This document shows positions 8,383 to 16,213 of a stretch of 64,000 nt of DNA, piece by piece. The position numbers and the translations under genes are program-made. The first letter of the stretch is position 1. Each line of letters starts with the position of its first letter. Below the pieces are notes generated by a model. That model saw only the letters and a program-made list of their open reading frames with translations, was not told where the DNA came from and did no database searches. Origin of the DNA: CAVPWP01 sp050789285 (lineage in GTDB: Bacteria > Pseudomonadota > Alphaproteobacteria > Rhodobacterales > Rhodobacteraceae); contig NZ_JBOUVX010000001.1 of NCBI RefSeq assembly GCF_050789285.1, forward strand, positions 1,054,001 through 1,118,000, in the 5' to 3' direction.

Positions 8383-9435
8383 CTAGGCGTCGGTCGCGGC
8401 GACGATCCGGCGGGCTTCGTCGACATAGGCCATGGCGCGGGCGGGCCATTTCGCCGGCGTCCGCGGGTCGGCGTCCAGCAGATGGTCGATGGTCAGCCGC
8501 GCCCGCGTCAGGCAACGGTTCAACGCATAGGTCGCCAGAAGCGGCGGCGAAGGCGTGGGGAAGCCTGCCGTGACCAACCGGGCGGCCAGGTCCGGCCCAA
8601 GCGAGGCGTCGCCCATAAGCCGCGCCTCGAGGCCGAGAAACCCGATCTCGTCATGCACGTCGACAAGGCGCACCAGCTTCGAGAACTCGACGCGGTCGAA
8701 GATCACCGGCGGATCGGTCAGGCAGACGTGTTCGGGCCGAAGATCGCCATGGCCGTCGACCACAAGACCCGCGGCCTCGCGCGCGGCGATCTCGTCCGCC
8801 GCCAGGTCAAGCCGGCGCAGGGCCTCGGCGCAAAGGGCGCGCCCGTCGGGGCCCAGGGCGCCTTCCCAGCACAGAAGGTGGCGTTCGTTAAGCAGACCCT
8901 CGTGCCGAAGCCGCTCGAGATAGCGCCCGCGGTCGGTCGGTTTCGCCCGATGGTGGCGGTAGAAGGGCGTCAGCAGCGCAGCAAGCGCGTCGAGGTCGCC
9001 GGGGGTCGGCCTCTCGCCCCGCGCCAGCATCCGGTCGAGCAGGCGGTCGTCGGGCAGACGGCGCATCACGACCAGCCAGTCGATCGGCTGCGTCCGGTCG
9101 CCGGCCGGGGCGTCGGGCAAGTTGTGGGGCAAATCATCGGGCGCGTCGACAAGGTCGACCTGTCCGGCAGGATTGCGCACGACGGCCTTCAGCCCAAGAT
9201 AGACATGCGGGGCCAGCGCGCGGTTCACCGCGATCTCGGCCTTGCAGCCCTTCAGCCGGCTGGCGACATCCAGATTGTCGGCGAAGGGGGTGCGCGCTGT
9301 CCGGCGCAGCTTGTAGGCATGCGTGTCGTTCAGAAAGACATAGGCCGCATGCGTTTCGATCACGCGTCGCGGCTGCAGGAGCCGCACCAGCCCCTGCGGC
9401 ACCGGCATGGGGGCCGGCAGGGGAGATGGCGTCAC
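8383..9435 (-). CDS. Aminoglycoside phosphotransferase-like kinase
   Basis: This 350-residue protein belongs to the COG2187 group, related to aminoglycoside phosphotransferases. It has an N-terminal lobe with AYKLRRTARTPFAD (a probable ATP-binding lysine) and a C-terminal lobe with the Brenner-like motif GHGDLRPEHV followed by IFDRVEFS. In many relatives a P-loop kinase domain is fused at the C-terminus; it is absent here. The substrate is unknown and antibiotic resistance should not be assumed. It overlaps the DUF2267 gene by 4 bases, so it is the last gene of an Hsp20-BON-DUF2267 unit. Confidence 0.78.
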   Translation of the reverse strand: MTPSPLPAPMPVPQGLVRLLQPRRVIETHAAYVFLNDTHAYKLRRTARTPFADNLDVASRLKGCKAEIAVNRALAPHVYLGLKAVVRNPAGQVDLVDAPDDLPHNLPDAPAGDRTQPIDWLVVMRRLPDDRLLDRMLARGERPTPGDLDALAALLTPFYRHHRAKPTDRGRYLERLRHEGLLNERHLLCWEGALGPDGRALCAEALRRLDLAADEIAAREAAGLVVDGHGDLRPEHVCLTDPPVIFDRVEFSKLVRLVDVHDEIGFLGLEARLMGDASLGPDLAARLVTAGFPTPSPPLLATYALNRCLTRARLTIDHLLDADPRTPAKWPARAMAYVDEARRIVAATDA

Positions 9436-9857
9436 AACCAGAGGTCGCGGAGCGGCTTGCGCATTGCGTTGGCGACCTGACCGAACTCACCTTCCGAGAT
9501 CTTGCGGCGCAGGACGTCGAACACGGCGCTGGCGGCGCGTTCGGCGTCGTCAAGCGGCGTCTCGGTGAAGGGCGCCGAGATGCGGCCAAGGAAGTCCTCC
9601 TTGCTGCGCGGATGGGCCGGGGTCCGCGACGGAATCCAGCCGTCGAAGTAGATCCCCCGGATCAGCACCGGAAGCTGCGCCGACAGGTCGGCCGCCTCGT
9701 CCACGCTGAGATAGTCGCGGACCGCATGCAGCGTTTCGCGCAAAAGCATGTAGGCCCGCCCCTGATCGTCCCATTCGAGATCCTCGCAGATCAGGTTGAC
9801 CCATTCGGCCACGACCTGCGGCGCATGGTTGACGGTGCTCAAGGCATGGTTGGCCAT
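9432..9857 (-). CDS. DUF2267 domain protein
   Basis: This 141-residue protein has the DUF2267 pattern: an N-terminal helix pair WVNLICEDLEWDDQGRAYMLLRETLHAVRDYL, LSAQLPVLIRGIYFDGW, and a second half-repeat DAERAASAVFDVLRRKISEGE. The start at 9857 follows an AGGGAA site; the longer reading frame upstream is the antisense of other sequence. DUF2267 proteins often sit with BON and Hsp20 genes in stress clusters, as here, but their biochemical role is unknown. Confidence 0.82.
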   Translation of the reverse strand: MANHALSTVNHAPQVVAEWVNLICEDLEWDDQGRAYMLLRETLHAVRDYLSVDEAADLSAQLPVLIRGIYFDGWIPSRTPAHPRSKEDFLGRISAPFTETPLDDAERAASAVFDVLRRKISEGEFGQVANAMRKPLRDLWL

Positions 9858-9922
9858 TGTCGTTCTTCCCTTTCCTGATGTTGGCGCGCGCGACGGTCCG
9901 GGGCAGGGGCCGGGGCAGGGGC

Positions 9923-10570
9923 TCAGGCCACCTGCAGCCGGTCCTCGACCCGCTTCACCCCCGGGGCGGCCCAAGCCGCGTTTTCGACGGCGCGTCGCTC
10001 GGCATAGCTGTGCACCTTGCCCTCGAGCGTCACGGTCCCGTCGCTGATCGAGACGGTGATGCCCTGCGCCTCGATCTCGGCGTCGCGTCGAAGCGCCTTC
10101 TCGATGCGCTCGCGCACGTCCCCGACCGAGGCACGCGGGCTGACCGCCAGCTGGTTGATCAGGCCGGTGAGCCCCGTCATACTGCGCAAGGCGCGTTCGG
10201 CGGCTTCGCGCTGATAGTGCCACTCGACGCTGCCCTTCAGCGTGACGATGCCATCCGAGACGCGGACCTGGATGCGGTCTTCGGGCACGGCGGTGTTCCA
10301 GCGCAGAAGGTTGACCGCGCGCGCGGCGATCTCGTCGTCGGCGGTCAGGTCGCTGTCATGCGGGCGCACCTCGATTTCTTCGGCGATGCCGCGCACGCCC
10401 TTCACGCGCGCGACCACGCGTTCGGCGCGAGCACGCTCGGCGAAGGTCGCCACATGGCCGGTCAGCGTGACGATGCCATTCTCGACGGTGACGCCGATAT
10501 GGGCGGCCTCGAGGCTGGGGTCGAAGTCGAGCGCGTCGAGAATGTCTTGCTTGAGAGACAGATCGCTCAT
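9923..10570 (-). CDS. Triple BON-domain protein
   Basis: This 215-residue protein contains three BON domains, each with the VxVxxGxVTLxGxV core: near residues 28-40 (VENGIVTLTGHV), 105-115 (VSDGIVTLKGSV) and 181-192 (ISDGTVTLEGKV). No signal peptide is visible, so a cytoplasmic location is likely, unlike OsmY. BON domains are thought to bind lipids or ligands and are common in stress operons. The gene ends 66 bases before DUF2267 and starts 33 bases after Hsp20 in a minus-strand cluster. Confidence 0.85.
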   Translation of the reverse strand: MSDLSLKQDILDALDFDPSLEAAHIGVTVENGIVTLTGHVATFAERARAERVVARVKGVRGIAEEIEVRPHDSDLTADDEIAARAVNLLRWNTAVPEDRIQVRVSDGIVTLKGSVEWHYQREAAERALRSMTGLTGLINQLAVSPRASVGDVRERIEKALRRDAEIEAQGITVSISDGTVTLEGKVHSYAERRAVENAAWAAPGVKRVEDRLQVA

Positions 10571-10602
10571 CCTTAGCTCCTGTGCTGAGGGCGGGGCCGC
10601 CC

Positions 10603-11175
10603 TCAGGCGGCCGTCACCTTGATCGTGCGCTCGCTCTCGCGCGCCTCGTCGGTCTTCGGCATCCGCACCTTGAGCACGCCGTTCTCGAACCGCGCCTCGA
10701 CCTTGTCGGCCGCGATCCCGCCGGGCAGGCGGAAGGCGCGCTGGAAGCTGCCGTAGCTGCGCTCGGAGATGTGGGTGTTCTCGTGCTCTTCCTTGTGTTC
10801 GGCGGTCTTCTCGCCGCTGATCACAAGGGTGCCGTCGGTCATGCGGATGTCGATCTCGTCGGCCGATAGGCCCGGAAGCTCGACCTGCACTTCGTATTCG
10901 CCGGCGCGCTCGACCAGATCCATCGCGGGCGCGCCGCCCCGCATCAGCGACCGCCACGCCGGTGGCAGGCCGCGGCCGAGTTCGCGGCCGGTCTGGGCGC
11001 CGAATTCGGGCCAGGAGAAGTCGTCGAACAGGCGGTCGATCTCGTGGCGCAGCATCCCGAAGGCCGAGGGTCGGGGTGCGGGCTCGGGGGACGGCGCACC
11101 GGACGCGCCCGCCTGTCCAGCGGGCTGATCCTTCGCCGTGTCGGTCCTTACGGTGACGTTCCTGGGATCGGTCAT
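10603..11175 (-). CDS. Small heat-shock protein, Hsp20/alpha-crystallin family
   Basis: This 190-residue protein has a Pro/Ala-rich N-terminal arm and a C-terminal alpha-crystallin domain: EYEVQVELPGLSADEIDIRM, ISGEKTAEHKEE, RSYGSFQRAFRLP and the signature FENGVLKVRMPK. The family binds unfolding proteins without ATP. ATG 11175 was chosen because the upstream frame has no conserved character. It heads the BON-DUF2267-kinase group; 137 bases separate it from the upstream Fnr-like gene, and no FNR-like box was seen in that gap. Confidence 0.9.
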   Translation of the reverse strand: MTDPRNVTVRTDTAKDQPAGQAGASGAPSPEPAPRPSAFGMLRHEIDRLFDDFSWPEFGAQTGRELGRGLPPAWRSLMRGGAPAMDLVERAGEYEVQVELPGLSADEIDIRMTDGTLVISGEKTAEHKEEHENTHISERSYGSFQRAFRLPGGIAADKVEARFENGVLKVRMPKTDEARESERTIKVTAA

Positions 11176-11312
11176 GTCAGTTCCCTCTGCGATGAAACGC
11201 TCGTGCACGGTCACGCACCGAAAGGCGCCGGACACCGGCAAATCGCCGATGCGGATCTTTCGGGCCGTGCCCTGCCTCAGGCCGGAACCGATGGCGGCGC
11301 CGGCCTGCGCGG

Positions 11313-12158
11313 TCAGCTTGCGCGGGCTGGCGCCCCGTCCGCATTGATCGGCATCATCGCGCGAAGCTCGCGCAGCGGCAGCGGCCGGGCCGATCGCGCC
11401 ATCCGCACGATCCGCGGAAAGCTTGGCCGGTCGCCCAACCGCTGGATTGCCCCGCGTTCGGCCAGGGCGGCAAGGTCGGGGATGTGGATGTTGCGGGGAT
11501 CGAGCATCTCGATCAGGCCGTCGCGCTCGAGGCTCTTGAGGATGCGGCAGGTCGATTCGACCGTGGTCGCAAGAAGATCGGCGATGTCGCGCCGTCCCAG
11601 CATCACGCTCAGCACGCAGCCGCCCTCGGGGTGGGGCTGAACCGGCATGTAGTCGGTGCCGATGACGAGGAAGGCCGCCACACGTTCTTCCGGCGACAGC
11701 GCGCCGATTGCCCAGGTCAGCCAGCGCAGGCGCTCCAGTCGGTTCACGTTCTGGCGATAGACCTCGGCCCGAAGCCGGCGATCCTTGGGCATCAGGCGGT
11801 CGAAGACATGGGCGTCGAACCGGCACAGCCGCACATCCGTCGCCGCCTCGATCGTATAGCCCGCGCCCAGTTCGTTCTCGACCCCGAAGATCTCGCCCGG
11901 CAGAAGCAGGTTCAGCACCTGCCGCCGGCCCTGGCTGTTCGAGCGTTCGAAGCGCAGGATGCCGCTGAGAACCACGCCGACGAAGGCCGGCGCGTGATCG
12001 TCATGCCACAGGATCCGGTCGGCGGGCAGGTCCTCGAAATGGGCCGAGGCCGACAGCGCCTGGAACGTGGCCGGGTCGATCCGGCCGCACAGGCCCAGCC
12101 GGTACGAGATGCATTCGGGCGCAAGCCCCGCGCATTTGCAGGCTGGCGATCTTGTCAT
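11313..12158 (-). CDS. Crp/Fnr regulator with FNR-type cysteines
   Basis: This 281-residue protein has N-terminal cysteines at residues 7, 9, 16 and 24, a cyclic-nucleotide-binding-like beta roll, another Cys in the dimer-proximal segment DVRLCRFDAHVF, and a C-terminal helix-turn-helix (GRRDIADLLATTVESTCRIL). The Cys set resembles that used by FNR to hold an oxygen-labile [4Fe-4S] cluster; this is inference. In the recognition helix Glu and Arg are kept, but the usual Ser is Cys (ESTCR). It is divergent from a second Crp/Fnr gene with a perfect FNR box between. ATG 12158 follows a GGGGGA site. Confidence 0.85.
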   Translation of the reverse strand: MTRSPACKCAGLAPECISYRLGLCGRIDPATFQALSASAHFEDLPADRILWHDDHAPAFVGVVLSGILRFERSNSQGRRQVLNLLLPGEIFGVENELGAGYTIEAATDVRLCRFDAHVFDRLMPKDRRLRAEVYRQNVNRLERLRWLTWAIGALSPEERVAAFLVIGTDYMPVQPHPEGGCVLSVMLGRRDIADLLATTVESTCRILKSLERDGLIEMLDPRNIHIPDLAALAERGAIQRLGDRPSFPRIVRMARSARPLPLRELRAMMPINADGAPARAS

Positions 12159-12329
12159 GACTCCCCCTTTTCCACGGTTTCCCGCGCAGGTTCGCGGCGC
12201 GGGCGGTGCCGGCAGCGAAAGGGGCGCATGCAAGCGCCGTCTCTGCCCCAGTCACCAATGCGTCGGCGGCAGCGCCGACGCCCATACCACGCCCGTTGGT
12301 TTTCCTAGCACGTCCGTCGGCTTCTCGAA

Positions 12330-12343
12330 TTGATGGAGATCAA
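12330..12343. promoter_or_regulatory. Consensus FNR box TTGATGGAGATCAA
   Basis: This is a perfect match to TTGAT-N4-ATCAA, located between two divergently transcribed Crp/Fnr regulator genes, about 172 bases upstream of one and 99 upstream of the other. The surrounding 60 bases are distinctly AT-richer than the flanks, as expected of a promoter. Auto- or cross-regulation is the simplest reading. Confidence 0.75.
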
Positions 12344-12428
12344 CAAATTCATACTTTGAGATACTTTTACGCTGGAGTAGATTATCCGCGTGGTGCGGAT
12401 TTCCGGTTCGCGACAGGGGGAATGGGAA

Positions 12429-13184
12429 GTGTTCGACGACAACCTTCCGCACGAATTGCGCGGCCATCGCAGCCGCCTGCACCAGATGCTTGAACTGCTT
12501 GCCCCGCAAGTGCGCGACGACCTTCTTCAGACCGGGTTGGTCCACCGCTTTTCCGAAGGCGAGGTGGTCGTGCCCGAGGGTGTCCACGCCGAGCGCATCG
12601 GCTATGTGCTTGACGGAGCGCTTGGAATGCAGAAGCGGCTGTCGGACGGGCGCACGCATCTGATCGGCCTTCTGGTTCCCACGGACATGTATGGCAGGGT
12701 CTTCGACGGCGAGTCAGGCTATGATCTGGTCGCCCTGTCCGAGACGCGGGCCTTCAGCTTTCCCCGAGACGCCTTCGAAGAGGCGATGGGCAGTTCCCCC
12801 GAGGTCGAGCGGCGGTTCCTTGTCAGCCTTCTTGACGAGCTTGACGCCGCGCGCGAATGGATCCTGCTTCTGGGCGGCCACAAGGTGATCGAACGGGTCG
12901 CCTCGTTCCTTCTGGTGATGCTGCGCCGGACGCTGAGGGCCGAGACCGGGCATGGCCCGGCCGGCGCGGGGGCGGGCGGCAAGGTGCTGAAGGTGCGCAT
13001 CCCGATCCGGCGCAAGGATCTTGCCCACCACCTTGGCGCGCGCTCCGAAAGCATCAGCCGGGCTCTGCACGAGCTTGAGGACCGCGGCACGATCGTGCTC
13101 GAGGATGCCTATACGGTCCGGGTGACGAATGTTCCCGCCCTGGTCGAGGTTTCCGGCGTCGACCTTATCGTCGACGATCTCTGA
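12429..13184 (+). CDS. Crp/Fnr-family regulator lacking cysteines (Dnr-like)
   Basis: From GTG 12429 the protein is 251 residues; a GTG at 12390 would add 13 residues, but the later start has an AGGGGGA site at proper distance. An N-terminal cNMP-binding-like domain precedes a winged HTH with RRKDLAHHLGARSESISRAL. The E-x-x-S-R recognition residues equal those of FNR/Dnr proteins that read TTGAT half-sites. There is no cysteine in the whole protein, so it cannot hold an Fe-S cluster; haem/NO sensing as in Dnr is one possibility. The FNR box at 12330-12343 lies in its promoter region. Confidence 0.83.
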   Translation: MFDDNLPHELRGHRSRLHQMLELLAPQVRDDLLQTGLVHRFSEGEVVVPEGVHAERIGYVLDGALGMQKRLSDGRTHLIGLLVPTDMYGRVFDGESGYDLVALSETRAFSFPRDAFEEAMGSSPEVERRFLVSLLDELDAAREWILLLGGHKVIERVASFLLVMLRRTLRAETGHGPAGAGAGGKVLKVRIPIRRKDLAHHLGARSESISRALHELEDRGTIVLEDAYTVRVTNVPALVEVSGVDLIVDDL

Positions 13185-13197
13185 GCGGGCGCGCGGC

Positions 13198-14592
13198 TCA
13201 GGCCGCGCCGACCGCGGGGCGGCCCGGCGCGCCTTCGGTCGAAGCCGCGGGAAGACGCTCGGACCGGGGCAGGGCGGCCAAAACGTGCAGTCCGCCCAGA
13301 CGATCGGACCGGTCAAGGACAAGGCGCCCGCCGTAGGCGTGCACGAGATCGCTGACGATGGCGAGGCCAAGGCCGGTGCCGGGTTTCGCGGTGTCCAGCC
13401 GGAAGCCGGAATCGATCACCTTGGCGCGGTCTGCCGCGGGGATGCCGGGGCCGTCATCCTCGACCTCGATGCGGGCCTCGGCGCCTTCGGCGGACAGGCT
13501 GACGCGGATCGTGCCGCTGGCCCATTTCACCGCGTTCTCAAGCAGGTTGCCTAGGATTTCCTCGACGTCCTGGGCGTCCGCCGCGGCGAAGACCGCGGTG
13601 CCGCAGGGGGGAAGATCGAACTGCAGGGCGCGGGCGTCGGGCATGGTGCGGAACAGCCGCATGAGCCGGTCGCGGGCATGACCGAGGTCGGTGGAAAGGC
13701 GCACCGTGCCGCGGCTGCTTTCGGCGCGGAAGCGCGCGAGCGAGCGGCTGATCTGCGCGTCGATCCGCCCCATCGCCTCAAGCGCCGGATCCACGGCGTG
13801 GCCCTGCGCGCCCAGGCTCTCGATCTCGTTGCGCAGGGCCGCCGACGGGGTCTTCAGCGCGTGGGCAAGGTCCGAGGATTGCCGGCGGGCGCGGTCGACC
13901 ACCGACTGGTTGCGCAGAAGAAGGTCGTTGATCTCGGTCACGAGAGGGCCGATCTCGTCGGGGTAGTTGTCCGGCACAAGCGCCGCCCCGCTGTCCGAGC
14001 GGCGCGCCAGATCGCGGCCGAGCCGGCCAAGCGGCTGCAGGATCGCGGTGGTCAGCAACAGCGCCCCGGCGACACCCAGCGCACCGACCAAGCCGAACGC
14101 CACGACGACGCTTCGCCTGAGCTGCGCCTGGTCGGCCCGCAGCGCGGCCAGGCTTTCGGCCACATCGACGGTCCAGGTGGACCCGTCGTCCAGCGTCACC
14201 GCCTGCCGCAGGCCGCGCAGGGCGCCGTCCGGCCCGGCGCCGTCCCAAAGCCGTGGCGTGGGCCCGGGCGCGGGCGCGCCCTCGAGCACCGAGTCGAACA
14301 GCGAGCGTGACGCAAACGTCCGCTCGTCCGGACCCGTGATCTGCCAGTAGCGGCCGCTGTAGACGCGCCCGTAGGCCGGATCGGTCAGCAGAAGCTCGAT
14401 CCCGTTTTCGGGGTCGCCGATGGTTCCCAGCGCCACGATCACCTGCAGGTGCCGGTCGGCGAGGGTCTGGTCGAAGCGCCGGTTCGCCGCGGCGTCAAGG
14501 ATCGTGGTCAGGGCGATCGCGCCGACGACGGTCGACAGCACCGCCCAGAGGACGGCGCCAAGGATCGTCCGGGAGCGAAGCGAGCGCATCAC
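13198..14592 (-). CDS. Sensor histidine kinase, PhoQ-like
   Basis: This 464-residue inner-membrane sensor has a TM segment near residues 10-32, a periplasmic domain of about 135 residues, a second TM near 165-190, and a linker. The H-box SSDLAHALKTPSAALRNE has the ALKTP form seen in PhoQ-type kinases, and the ATPase domain shows N-box NLLENAVKW, G1 DDGPGIP and G2 GTGLGLAI. It overlaps the response-regulator gene by 4 bases. The signal is unknown; the PepSY gene directly upstream in the same orientation suggests envelope or metal stress. Confidence 0.9.
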   Translation of the reverse strand: MMRSLRSRTILGAVLWAVLSTVVGAIALTTILDAAANRRFDQTLADRHLQVIVALGTIGDPENGIELLLTDPAYGRVYSGRYWQITGPDERTFASRSLFDSVLEGAPAPGPTPRLWDGAGPDGALRGLRQAVTLDDGSTWTVDVAESLAALRADQAQLRRSVVVAFGLVGALGVAGALLLTTAILQPLGRLGRDLARRSDSGAALVPDNYPDEIGPLVTEINDLLLRNQSVVDRARRQSSDLAHALKTPSAALRNEIESLGAQGHAVDPALEAMGRIDAQISRSLARFRAESSRGTVRLSTDLGHARDRLMRLFRTMPDARALQFDLPPCGTAVFAAADAQDVEEILGNLLENAVKWASGTIRVSLSAEGAEARIEVEDDGPGIPAADRAKVIDSGFRLDTAKPGTGLGLAIVSDLVHAYGGRLVLDRSDRLGGLHVLAALPRSERLPAASTEGAPGRPAVGAA

Positions 14593-15248
14593 TCGAGCGA
14601 GATGCTGTAGCCCCGGCCGCGGACGGTTTCGATCAGGTCCTTGCCCAGCTTGTTGCGCAGGCGGTTCACGAAGACGGCGATGGTGTTCGAGTCGCGGTCG
14701 CCATCGTATTCGTAGATGTGCTCGCTCAGCTCCGTGCGCGAGACATTGCGGCCCGCGTTGTGGAACAGATAGCTCAGCACCGCGACTTCCTGCGCTGTGA
14801 GCGTCACCGGCACGCCGTTCTTCAGCACCCGCGCGTTGCGGGTGTCGAAGGTGACCGGGCCCTTGGTGAAGACCGGGTTCACATGCCCCGCCTGCCGGCG
14901 CAGCATGGCCCGGATGCGGGCGCTGAGTTCGGGCATGTGAAAGGGCTTCGACATGTAGTCGTCGGCCCCGGCATCAAGACCGTCCACGCGTTCCGACCAG
15001 GCGTCGCGGGCGGTCAGGATCAGCACCGGGGTCGTCACGTTCGACCGGCGCCATTCCTTCAGAACGGACAGGCCGTCGCGTTCGGGCAGGCCGATGTCGA
15101 GGACGACAAGATCATAGGGTTCCGTCGAGCCGAGGAAAAACGCCTCCTCGCCATCACGGGCGGTGTCGACCGCACGCCCTTCCAGCGTCAGGATCGACTT
15201 GATCTGATCGCTCAGGGCCTGGTCGTCTTCTGCAAGCAAGATACGCAT
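14589..15248 (-). CDS. OmpR/PhoP-family response regulator
   Basis: The 219-residue protein has a receiver domain (MRILLAEDD start, phospho-acceptor Asp51 in VVLDIGLP, conserved Thr in ILTARD, Lys in SKPFH) and a C-terminal winged helix (DSNTIAVFVNRLRNKLG, VRGRGYS). The start at 15248 was chosen because the receiver fold begins there; a start 21 bases upstream adds only seven residues. It pairs with the overlapping kinase. OmpR-type regulators bind tandem repeats at 11-base spacing; such repeats occur at 15908-15924, 17538-17554 and 17603-17619. Confidence 0.92.
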   Translation of the reverse strand: MRILLAEDDQALSDQIKSILTLEGRAVDTARDGEEAFFLGSTEPYDLVVLDIGLPERDGLSVLKEWRRSNVTTPVLILTARDAWSERVDGLDAGADDYMSKPFHMPELSARIRAMLRRQAGHVNPVFTKGPVTFDTRNARVLKNGVPVTLTAQEVAVLSYLFHNAGRNVSRTELSEHIYEYDGDRDSNTIAVFVNRLRNKLGKDLIETVRGRGYSISLE

Positions 15249-15293
15249 GCCCCCCGAATATTCGGTCACTCGGGCGCAATTGTGGCATTGTTT

Positions 15294-15884
15294 CTATTTC
15301 TTTCCGGCACCGTTTCCGTTGCCGCCACCGGAATTTCCGCCACCCGAGTTGCCACCCGAGTTGCCACCGGAGTTGCCGCCGCCGGAATTGCCACCGGAGT
15401 TCCCGCGATTCGAGTTGCCGCCGGCCTTTCCGTTCGCGTTCCCGCGGCCGTTGTTCTGGCCGCCCTGTCCGACGGCATTGCCGCGGCCGGGGGTGCCGGC
15501 CTCGCTTGCGCCGCGCGTGCCGCCATTGAACAGCGACCAGCCCGATTGCGCCCGCGCCGCTTCGGTGATTTCCCGCGCCACGGCGGACCGGGCCGACACG
15601 AACTGACCGCTTTCGGCATCAAGGATCACGCTTGCCAGCTTGCCGTCCGGCGTCTTGATCAGCACCCGATAGAAGATGCCGCCCGCCCGGTAGGCGCGGG
15701 CGTCGACAAGTTCGCCGGCGACCTGACGCTCGACCTTCTGGACAATGGTGGCAAGCGACTGCGCCTTGCCGGCGGCCACGCTGTCGCGAAGCTCGGCGCG
15801 CGACAACTCGTGCACGTCCGCCGCCGCCGTCGTGGCCGCGACGACTGCAAGCAGCGCAAGTCCAAAGGCTGTCCGAGTTGTCAT
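15294..15884 (-). CDS. Exported PepSY-domain protein with Gly/Asn-rich tail
   Basis: This 196-residue protein begins with a signal peptide (FGLALLAVVAATTAAADV, probable cleavage near residue 22). Residues 30-110 form a PepSY-like domain (SLATIVQKVERQVAGELVDA, FYRVLIKTPDGKLASVILDA). From about residue 135 to the end it is a low-complexity tail of GNSGG-type repeats. PepSY genes often precede PhoPQ-like systems, and here it is 45 bases upstream of the regulator gene on the same strand. The Gly/Asn tail resembles that of the exported protein at 16214-17404. Confidence 0.8.
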   Translation of the reverse strand: MTTRTAFGLALLAVVAATTAAADVHELSRAELRDSVAAGKAQSLATIVQKVERQVAGELVDARAYRAGGIFYRVLIKTPDGKLASVILDAESGQFVSARSAVAREITEAARAQSGWSLFNGGTRGASEAGTPGRGNAVGQGGQNNGRGNANGKAGGNSNRGNSGGNSGGGNSGGNSGGNSGGGNSGGGNGNGAGKK

Positions 15885-15907
15885 GTCACCAAATTAGGGA
15901 TGCGCGG

Positions 15908-15924
15908 ATGAACCCGCGATGAAC
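15908..15924 (-). promoter_or_regulatory. Putative response-regulator box, GTTCAT-N5-GTTCAT
   Basis: On the minus strand two identical GTTCAT hexamers are spaced 11 bases start to start, 24-40 bases upstream of the PepSY start codon. This is the geometry of PhoP/OmpR-family operators. It would sit near the -35 position if the CTAATT ten bases downstream is the -10 element, which would make the transcript almost leaderless. Confidence 0.5.
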
Positions 15925-16070
15925 ACTGCCGCCCGGCACCGCGCCGGGCGCGTATCGGGTGCCACATCGACGCGCCGAAGTCCCGTCGAATCGGCCTGAA
16001 AGGTCCAGATGAAAGAAACGGCGTTGTCGGAAAGCCTCACCCGTCGGCCGGTCCGGGTCGGCGTTCGCCC

Positions 16071-16102
16071 AAACGGAAAGCCGGGCCCTTTCGGACCCGG
16101 CT
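16071..16102 (-). terminator. Rho-independent terminator
   Basis: On the minus strand a 10-bp stem AGCCGGGTCC / GGGCCCGGCT (one G-T pair) with a GAAA tetraloop is followed by TTTCCGTTT. It lies 112 bases downstream of the exported-protein gene and would end its transcript. Confidence 0.65.
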
Positions 16103-16213
16103 CCCTCCGTGCCGCGACCCCACCCATTGACGTCACCCACCTAGTCGCTCCTACGCGGCACGGAATGTGTGGTGGCGGAAACGCATTGAGGCGTCGTCCA
16201 GCGGGGATCTCGG

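Larger units (their letters stand above)
15885..16213. other. Intergenic region with putative regulator repeats and a terminator
   Basis: This 329-base stretch has no convincing gene; a plus-strand frame at 16009-16389 lacks conserved character and overlaps another gene antisense. It holds the promoter of the PepSY gene (direct repeats at 15908-15924 and a possible minus-strand -10 element, CTAATT, close to the start codon) and the terminator of the exported-protein gene at 16071-16102. Confidence 0.6.
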
